The position numbers and the translations under genes are program-made. A stretch of 64,000 bases of DNA from Kitasatospora sp. SUK 42 (GTDB lineage: Bacteria > Actinomycetota > Actinomycetes > Streptomycetales > Streptomycetaceae): assembly GCF_015776785.2 (NCBI RefSeq), contig NZ_LFMD02000002.1, positions 1,116,938 to 1,180,937 of the forward strand, read 5' to 3'. The notes below the pieces were generated by a model. It worked only from the letters and a program-made list of their open reading frames with translations. It had not been told where the DNA came from and ran no database searches. This document shows, in pieces, positions 58,803 to 64,000 of this stretch. Numbering within the stretch: the first letter of the stretch is position 1; every line of letters starts with the position of its first letter.

Positions 58803-60417
58803 AGACCCCGCGCTCGATCCCGGCCGTCTCGCGCAGCAACCCGCTGACACCGGTCGGGAGCTGGACCACCAAGGCGTCCCCACGCGCCGCGACCGCCAGG
58901 TACCAGCTCCCGGGCGCCAGCCTGGCCACCGGCTCCATCGGCGCTTCCAGGCCGATGAGTTGACGCGGCACCGGGACCGCGAACCAGTACGGCTCGAACC
59001 CCTCATCGCCCTCCGGCGGGCCCTCCCCGCGGTACTCGCCCCGCTCCAGCCCGGCGGTGTCGAACAGCAAACCCTTCGTCCCGTAAGGGAGTTGGACCAG
59101 CAGCGCGCCTCCGCGCGATTCCACGGCCAGGTACCACGTCCCCGGCACCAGCTCCCCCGTCGGTGCCGCCGAACCGTCCGGTGCCGAACCGGCCGGCGCC
59201 GCCAGCGGGCGCCGCGTGGGCACCGCGAACCAGTACGGCTCGAACCCCTCATCGCCCTCCGGCGGGCCCTCCCCGCGGTACTCACCCCGCTCCAGCCCGG
59301 CGGTGTCGAGCAGCAGACCCTGCGTACGGTCCGGGAGCTCGACCAGCAACGCGTCCCCGCGCGACTGGACGGCCAGGTGCCAGGTGCCAGGGAGCAGTTC
59401 CCCGACCGGCTCCAGCGAACCGTCCGAACCGAACAGCCGGCGCGCCTCGGGGACGGCGAGCCAGTACGGCCGGAACGCCTGGTCCGGCCGGGCCGCCAGC
59501 GCCGCCGCCAGGCCGGTGGCCCGGACCAGCAGCTCCTGCGCGGCCGCCTCGGCGGCCCTCCGCAGCCGCTCCGCCTCCTCGGCCACCCACCGCTTCGGCT
59601 CCGACTCCGTGACCGGGGCCGCCGGCTCCGGCTCCGGCTCCGGCTCCGTCGGCGCGCCGGCCCGGGCGACCGGGACGGCGGCGGCCTGGTTGCGGGCGAT
59701 CGCGATCAGGCCGCCGGTGTTGCGGTTGCGCTGCTGCGGCAGCGGCCGGGACTTCGCGGCGAGGCGCTCGTGCAGCCTGCGGTAGAGGGTGTCCATGTCC
59801 AGCAGCTCGGGCCCGCCCGGGACACCCCTCTCCAGCAGGTCGATGAGCTCCCCAGTGAACGCGGTGTACAGCTCCCCGGGCGGCGAGAGGGCGGGCCTGG
59901 TCGAGGCCGAGGCGGTGAGCACCACCGTCCCGTTCACCACCGTCCGGTCGGCGAGGTGGTCGCCCGCGCTCATCCCGCCGACCAGCGCCCGGCCGCTGTA
60001 GCAGCAGTCCAGGACCACCACCGTGCGCTGGGCCCGGGCCTGCGGGTCCAGCACCGCGCGGCGCAGCGACTCGTACCGCAGCGCGGTGTACTCGCGCTCG
60101 CGGTCGGTGTCCGGCAGGGCGAGGTACAGCTCCTCGGAGTACTCGTCGGTCAGCCCGTGCCCGGCGTAGTAGACCAGCAGGGTGTCGGTGGTCTCCCGCG
60201 CCTTCTGCCGTACGACGTCCAGCACCGCGCGCACGTCGCCCGGCTGGGCGATCACCGGGCAGTCCTCGGGCGCCAGCCCCCACACCCCGGGGTCGGTGAG
60301 CACCCGGCGCAGCCCCGCCAGGTTCCGCTCGACGGCCGGCAGGCCCTCCAGGTGGAGGTAGTCGTGCACCCCGACGAGCACGGCCGCCGACCTGCCGGGG
60401 TCCGCCAGCACGGTCAC
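58801..60417 (-). CDS. Caspase-like (C14) protease with three C-terminal novel repeats
   Basis: 538 residues. The caspase/metacaspase domain (1-245) has catalytic His87 in YYAGHG and Cys139 in LDCCYSG, with AVLVGVHDYLHLEGLPAVERNLAGL at the start. A Pro/Glu linker (255-275) and a helical segment (277-312) are followed by three repeats of about 65-82 residues (315-391, 392-473, 474-538), each reading F(R/E)PYW(L/F)AVP...PG(T/S)W(H/Y)LAV..RG.AL.V.LP. Repeats 1 and 2 end GEYRGEGPPEGDEG. I know no family for this repeat. GTG start overlaps the small upstream gene (GTGA). Probably an effector that cleaves proteins on a conflict signal. Confidence 0.9.
   Translation of the reverse strand: MTVLADPGRSAAVLVGVHDYLHLEGLPAVERNLAGLRRVLTDPGVWGLAPEDCPVIAQPGDVRAVLDVVRQKARETTDTLLVYYAGHGLTDEYSEELYLALPDTDREREYTALRYESLRRAVLDPQARAQRTVVVLDCCYSGRALVGGMSAGDHLADRTVVNGTVVLTASASTRPALSPPGELYTAFTGELIDLLERGVPGGPELLDMDTLYRRLHERLAAKSRPLPQQRNRNTGGLIAIARNQAAAVPVARAGAPTEPEPEPEPAAPVTESEPKRWVAEEAERLRRAAEAAAQELLVRATGLAAALAARPDQAFRPYWLAVPEARRLFGSDGSLEPVGELLPGTWHLAVQSRGDALLVELPDRTQGLLLDTAGLERGEYRGEGPPEGDEGFEPYWFAVPTRRPLAAPAGSAPDGSAAPTGELVPGTWYLAVESRGGALLVQLPYGTKGLLFDTAGLERGEYRGEGPPEGDEGFEPYWFAVPVPRQLIGLEAPMEPVARLAPGSWYLAVAARGDALVVQLPTGVSGLLRETAGIERGV
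58976..59309. repeat. 88-bp near-identical direct repeat inside the protease gene, 246-bp offset
   Basis: 58976-59063 and 59222-59309 differ at one position in 88. The offset is exactly 82 codons, so one effector repeat was duplicated in frame recently, or is kept homogeneous by recombination. Confidence 0.92.
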
Positions 60418-60827
60418 GACCGCTCAGCGCCTCCGGCCGGCGGCTCCAGCTCCGCCACGATCCGGCGCACCTCCTCCGCCGAGCCGCCCTCGATCACCAC
60501 CGACGTGCCGCCGCGCTCGATCCGCACCCGCGTCCCGCCGCGCCGCGAGTCCCGCCAGGTGGCGATGGCGGTCACCAGGCTCCCCAGCGCGATGCCGTTG
60601 GCCAGCACCACGTTGACGACCTCCAGCACCTCCCCCATCTGCCCCCCGGCCGGATCCGCCGACCGGGGCCGCACCTCGACACCCCGCAGCTCCGGCTCCG
60701 CCAGCAGCCACCGCGTCAACGACCGCGCCGCCTCGACCTCCGCCCCCTCCGGCGCACCCTCCGCCACCTCGAACCCGAGCTCGACCTCCACGCCCAACCC
60801 CTTCTCCCCAAGCCTCAGTTCAGCCAC
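60414..60827 (-). CDS. EACC1-like effector-associated small protein
   Basis: 137 residues. It resembles effector-associated constant component 1 (EACC1), the small protein that accompanies caspase-like and other effectors in actinobacterial conflict systems described by Aravind and colleagues. It has an N-terminal strand-rich part with a Glu-rich EGAPEGAEVEAARSLTRWLLAEPELRG, a hydrophobic helix (EVLEVVNVVLANGIALGSLVTAIATW, about 66-91), a basic RDSRRGG turn, and two strands with a final helix (TRVRIERGGTSVVIEGGSAEEVRRIVAEL). GTG start with AGGGTGGG. It overlaps the protease gene by four bases, so both are produced together. The family call is from recalled features. Confidence 0.72.
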   Translation of the reverse strand: MAELRLGEKGLGVEVELGFEVAEGAPEGAEVEAARSLTRWLLAEPELRGVEVRPRSADPAGGQMGEVLEVVNVVLANGIALGSLVTAIATWRDSRRGGTRVRIERGGTSVVIEGGSAEEVRRIVAELEPPAGGAERS

Positions 60828-60859
60828 CCCACCCTAGAGGACCCACCACCCCCACCACG

Positions 60860-60879
60860 GGCGCTTCACCCGAAGCGCC
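60860..60879 (-). terminator. Hairpin between helicase gene and EACC1-like gene
   Basis: GGCGCTTC (60860-60867) and GAAGCGCC (60872-60879) form a perfect 8-bp stem with a 4-nt loop, in the 137-nt gap after the helicase stop. An 11-bp direct repeat CCCTGCGGACT occurs twice nearby (about 60935-60957). Confidence 0.6.
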
Positions 60880-60964
60880 GAAGCCACATGGTGCACACCG
60901 ACGATGGCAGGTGACAGCTGCGATCGAGGCCCTGCGGACTCCCTGCGGACTGACAGACCCCGGG

Positions 60965-62860
60965 CTACTGGTTCCGCGCCGTGGTGCCGACCAGTTCCCT
61001 CAGCTTCTCGCGTGTCTCGGCGTCGGTCGAGTACACCACCGTGCCGATCATCCCCCGTGTCAGCAGCACTTTGTACGTGTTGCGGATCAGCCGGTCCACA
61101 TCCGCGTCCCGAGTCGACTTCTTGAAGACGGGATCCTTGGAGGCCGTACGGTCGGTGACCCAGCGGTCGCCGCGCCACAGCAGGTCGGAGCCGATGATGA
61201 CGCCACTCCAGTCGTACTCGAATCCCTGCGCCGTGTAGACACAGCCCACTTGCCCGAAACCGGCAGGATCAGTCGCCCACAGGGCCGCTGGGGGCGCGCC
61301 GCTGACGGCCCGGTCTCCGTAGACGTTCCAGGGCCGCTCCCACCCCCCGATGGTGACGTCCGCAGGCAGCGCCCGCCCGGGCTCCACCTTCTTGGTCCAC
61401 TTCCAGCAGTAGCCGGCGGTCATGCGCGCGCTGTACTTCCGCGCGCGACGATCGTCGAGGAAAGCCTCCATCTCCTGCGGACTGTCCACGAGCACGAGTT
61501 GCATCTTGTCGTCGGGCTCCCACGTCTCGGGGCCGCCCGGCTCAAGTCCCAGCAGCCTCACCACCCAACGCAGATACGCATCGCTGCCACCGCAGCGGAA
61601 CTGGCTGTCGAGCGGCACCACCTGGCAGCGGAGCCCCTTCTTCGCAGCAGCCGCCTCGATCTCCGCGACCGTCCCCATCTCGCCGGGCCGAACCACCTGA
61701 TGCTCGTCCAGCAGGAACACCGGGACACGGGCCGCGTCGATGAGCTCCTCGATCTGGGCCTTGCCCGTGCGGTTCGACGCCGGTGTGTAGCGGTTGGCCG
61801 ATGTCTCCCGCATACGGTGGGCTTCGTCGCAGATCAGGACATCGATGCTGTTGCGCTCGGCCTTCATGAAGCTGTTGAAGTACTTGAAGAGGTCCTGCAC
61901 CTCGCGCTTTCGGGCGCCCGCGACCTTCCTCATCGTCGTCGTGAACGAGTTGGAGCCCGTCGCGTGCAGCGCGGTGGTGCCCTGTCGGTACATCTCACCG
62001 AGGAGCGACAGGGCGATGACGCTCTTGCCCGTGCCCGGCCCACCGGTGACGACCACGACCTCCTTGTGGTCGGACTGCTTGGCACGGCGGACGGCGTTGA
62101 GGACCGTTCGGAACGCAATCTTCTGCTCGTCCAGCAACACGAACTGCTCGCGCTCACGCACCTCTCGGGCGGCCACCGCCATGAGCTGCTTGGACGGGCC
62201 GATCTTCCCGTTGACGAGCTCGTCCGCGGCCGAAACGCCGGACTCGTCCCCCAGATTCGCGCGCAGAAAGTCGATGAACTCCCCGCGTCGCGCACCGATG
62301 AAAAGCTGGCCGAACTGGTCCTGCTCGGCTTCGAAGAGCCCGCCGACGCCGAATTCGGTGGCATTGTGCAGATATGCGGCACCGCTGATGCGTTCCGGGT
62401 GTTCGGCCAGTACTCCGTTGAAGGAAACGAGGTACTCGCAGTAGCCGCGCACCTGGTCGACGGGGTTCAGCACTGCCCGGGTGTACGCGTCGACACGACA
62501 CAACGACGGATCGTCGTCGTCCGGCTCGGCGCTGCTCCACTGCTTGAGCTCCACAACGACGTACGACGGCAGACCGGTCCGCGGGTGCACGCCGGCCAGC
62601 ACGGCGTCGGCCCGCTTGCTGTTCAGCGGCAGACCGTACTCCAGGAGCATCTCCACGTGCCCGAGCCCCGCATCGTTCAACGCGCTCGCAAGTACCGGAA
62701 TGCTCCGCTCCCACGAGCGGACCTCGGACGAACTCGGCTTGTGACCGTGAACGTGTGCGAACTGCTCCGTCAGGCGGAAGAAGAGCGCACCGGAGAAACA
62801 CTCGGCGGCGACCGCGGCAGCGGAGTCGCGGAACAGCAAGGAAAGCCCCCAAGACAGCAC
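60965..62860 (-). CDS. Nuclease-like domain fused to Schlafen-group-3-type (DUF2075) helicase
   Basis: 631 residues from the GTG shown. The N-terminal domain (about 5-215) has LNSKRADAVLAG...SYVVVELKQW, an Asp85...Glu104-x-Lys106 arrangement like PD-(D/E)xK nucleases. The superfamily 1 helicase core follows: Walker A TGGPGTGKS (272-280), Walker B VLICDEAHRM (341-350), PVFLLDEHQVV, LDSQFRCGGSDAY, and VGCVYTAQGFEYDWSGVIIG...NTYKVLLTRGMIGTVVY. This is the Pfam DUF2075/SLFN-g3 pattern. The GTG lies in a hairpin; TTG at 62839 (LLFRDSAAAV), with GGGGG upstream, may be the true start. Confidence 0.9.
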   Translation of the reverse strand: MLSWGLSLLFRDSAAAVAAECFSGALFFRLTEQFAHVHGHKPSSSEVRSWERSIPVLASALNDAGLGHVEMLLEYGLPLNSKRADAVLAGVHPRTGLPSYVVVELKQWSSAEPDDDDPSLCRVDAYTRAVLNPVDQVRGYCEYLVSFNGVLAEHPERISGAAYLHNATEFGVGGLFEAEQDQFGQLFIGARRGEFIDFLRANLGDESGVSAADELVNGKIGPSKQLMAVAAREVREREQFVLLDEQKIAFRTVLNAVRRAKQSDHKEVVVVTGGPGTGKSVIALSLLGEMYRQGTTALHATGSNSFTTTMRKVAGARKREVQDLFKYFNSFMKAERNSIDVLICDEAHRMRETSANRYTPASNRTGKAQIEELIDAARVPVFLLDEHQVVRPGEMGTVAEIEAAAAKKGLRCQVVPLDSQFRCGGSDAYLRWVVRLLGLEPGGPETWEPDDKMQLVLVDSPQEMEAFLDDRRARKYSARMTAGYCWKWTKKVEPGRALPADVTIGGWERPWNVYGDRAVSGAPPAALWATDPAGFGQVGCVYTAQGFEYDWSGVIIGSDLLWRGDRWVTDRTASKDPVFKKSTRDADVDRLIRNTYKVLLTRGMIGTVVYSTDAETREKLRELVGTTARNQ

Positions 62861-62874
62861 GAAGGAACTCGTGC
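62857..62874 (-). promoter_or_regulatory. Hairpin covering the annotated GTG start of the helicase
   Basis: On the minus strand GCACGA-GTTCCT-TCGTGC, a perfect 6-bp stem, with the GTG at 62860-62858 inside the 3' arm. Either it limits translation from this codon or the gene actually starts further on. Confidence 0.5.
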
Positions 62875-62888
62875 GGGTGGGGGCATGT

Positions 62889-62950
62889 CCTTGATCCCTC
62901 CGCCAGGCGGAGCGGAAGCCCGGCGGGCCGCAGCGACAACGGGATCAAGG
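62889..62950 (-). terminator. Folded 62-nt spacer between the two helicase genes
   Basis: CCTTGATCCC (62889-62898) and GGGATCAAGG (62941-62950) form a perfect 10-bp closing stem around two smaller hairpins (CTCCG/CGGAG and GCCC/GGGC), a three-way-junction layout. It starts right at the stop codon of the upstream gene. It could be a terminator/attenuator or a structured regulatory RNA. Confidence 0.55.
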
Positions 62951-64000
62951 CTACCTGCGGCGTCCTCCGAAGCCAGAGGGAAGTTGTGATCCTTCAGCTG
63001 TGAGCTTCGGTCGGATGCCTTTGTAGTTCTGCAGGCCGATGGCACCTGTGATCCGATTGCGCAGTTCATTGTGGGTGGCCGGGTCGACCGCGTAGACCAC
63101 GGTGCCGACGATCCCGCGGGTGAGAAGCACGTGGTAGGCGTTGCGGACGCACCGGTAGACGGCCTCGTCGTCGACCTGGCCACGGAAGGCGGGATCACGG
63201 GAAGCCGTCCGGTCCACCTTGAACTTCCCGTCGCGGAACACCAGGTCGGGGCCGATGATGACGCCGTTCCAGTCGTACTCGAAAGTCTGTGCCGTGTAGA
63301 CGCAGCCGATCTGCCCGATGCCGCGCGGATCGGTCGACCACAGGTCCGACCGCGGCGCGTTCGGAACGCTGTGCTCCGGCTTCACGTTCCACGGTTGGTG
63401 CCAGTCTCCGATGCGCACGTCGTCGACCAGCCGTTCACCCTCCGGATTGCTCCACGGCCAGCAGAAGCCCGCGGTGATGCGCGCCGTGGCCCCCTCAGCG
63501 GCTCGTTCGCGGATGAACTGGTCCATCTGCTCAGGAGAGTCGGCGACCGTGAGCGTCATCCGCCCGTCCGGTCGCCAGGTGACCGGATCGGCGGCGTTCA
63601 GCCCCAACAACTGCTGGACCCAGCGCTGGTACCGCTTGCTGCCTCCCGCGCGGAACGTCCCCTCCAGATCGGTCACTTCGACCAGACAGCCGTTGTCCTC
63701 GGCAAGGTTCCTGAGGTAGTCGGCCGTGCCCACCTCGTCCGGGCGGATCGACTGGTGGTCGTCGAGCAGGAAGACCGGCACTCGGGCGGCTCTGATCAGC
63801 TCGAGCGCTTGCGGCCGGCCGTCGTCGCGGAGTTCCTTCGGCGTCCAGCGGTATGTCGAACTGCGCCGCAAGCGGTGCGCCTCGTCGCAGATCAGGACCT
63901 CGATACCGTCCGGCGGGGTCTTGGTGAAGCTGTTGAAGTACTGGTACAGCCTGAGAGCCGCACGGCTTCTGCTCGCTCTCTGCCCGCGGCGTGCCGTACT
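62951..64000 (-). CDS. Second Schlafen-group-3-type (DUF2075) helicase, N-terminus beyond window
   Basis: 349 C-terminal residues are visible, in one open frame to the right edge. Walker B VLICDEAHRLRR, PVFLLDDHQSIRPDEVGTADYL, LEGTFRAGGSKRYQRWVQQLLGL, ITAGFCWPWSNPEGERLVDDVRIGDWHQPWN, GQIGCVYTAQTFEYDWNGVIIGPDLVFRDGKF, RNAYHVLLTRGIVGTVVYAVD. It is clearly paralogous to the next gene but well diverged. The Walker A part and any N-terminal domain lie outside. It ends 90 nt upstream of that gene across a folded spacer, so they are probably one transcription unit. Confidence 0.9.
   Translation of the reverse strand, partial: STARRGQRASRSRAALRLYQYFNSFTKTPPDGIEVLICDEAHRLRRSSTYRWTPKELRDDGRPQALELIRAARVPVFLLDDHQSIRPDEVGTADYLRNLAEDNGCLVEVTDLEGTFRAGGSKRYQRWVQQLLGLNAADPVTWRPDGRMTLTVADSPEQMDQFIRERAAEGATARITAGFCWPWSNPEGERLVDDVRIGDWHQPWNVKPEHSVPNAPRSDLWSTDPRGIGQIGCVYTAQTFEYDWNGVIIGPDLVFRDGKFKVDRTASRDPAFRGQVDDEAVYRCVRNAYHVLLTRGIVGTVVYAVDPATHNELRNRITGAIGLQNYKGIRPKLTAEGSQLPSGFGGRRR

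Noticed and set aside
60834..61178. A 114-residue minus-strand frame between the EACC1-like and helicase genes
   Set aside because: Most of it overlaps the helicase C-terminus in another frame, and it has no ribosome binding site or domain.
1..64000. tRNA, rRNA, insertion sequence or prophage genes
   Set aside because: I saw no cloverleaf, rRNA-like sequence, transposase, integrase or att-like direct repeats anywhere in the window.

Overview
The window is about 64 kb of very GC-rich actinobacterial chromosome with the strong third-position G/C bias of a streptomycete (Streptomyces or Kitasatospora type). Supporting signs are GTG/TTG starts, ATGA/GTGA stop-start overlaps, a mycothiol gene, a ferredoxin-DapC pair, duplicated BldK-like peptide importers, and PAS/GAF phosphatases fused to anti-sigma-type kinase domains. 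All functions are read from the protein sequences without searches.

Layout. 0-14 kb is conserved core: an ECF sigma factor with its zinc-finger anti-sigma factor, an O-methyltransferase, a DUF3117 protein, enoyl-CoA hydratase, DNA-3-methyladenine glycosylase I, a DivIVA-domain protein, a FolP2-type pterin-binding enzyme, a LOG-family protein, DapE, a lytic-transglycosylase-like membrane protein, a secreted Ala/Gly-rich protein, DapC, a 7Fe ferredoxin, a GNAT enzyme and a transglutaminase-like protein. 13.8-22.5 kb holds a DesK-type kinase plus ABC exporter operon. Its likely NarL-type response regulator lies 5 kb away, and between them sit a broken MerR gene, a MurJ-like flippase group and an OmpR/HisKA two-component system. 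22.7-31.3 kb has an S9 peptidase, a small membrane protein, MshB with a membrane protein, a large Pro/Ala-rich peptidoglycan-binding-fold protein and an orphan peptide-binding lipoprotein.

31.3-43.1 kb contains two tandem oligopeptide ABC importer operons with the same gene order (binding protein, two permeases, two ATPases). Their permeases and ATPases are nearly identical, but their binding proteins have diverged. Next come TypA/BipA, a fourth peptide-binding lipoprotein and two large PAS/GAF-PP2C-HATPase proteins (43.5-53.2 kb). 53.4-58.7 kb carries a Nudix enzyme, a small SPOR protein, a septum-formation-like membrane protein, a methyltransferase, a RibD-like reductase and deaminase as overlapping separate genes, and a HAD phosphatase.

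58.8-64 kb looks like a defence or biological-conflict region. A caspase-like protease with three C-terminal copies of a novel repeat overlaps a small protein resembling effector-associated constant component EACC1. Beside them are two tandem Schlafen-group-3-type helicases, one with an N-terminal nuclease-like domain and one cut by the window edge. This is the best candidate for an undescribed system. Many junctions carry strong hairpins, and three convergent junctions carry short tandem repeats, two of which contain the stop codons.
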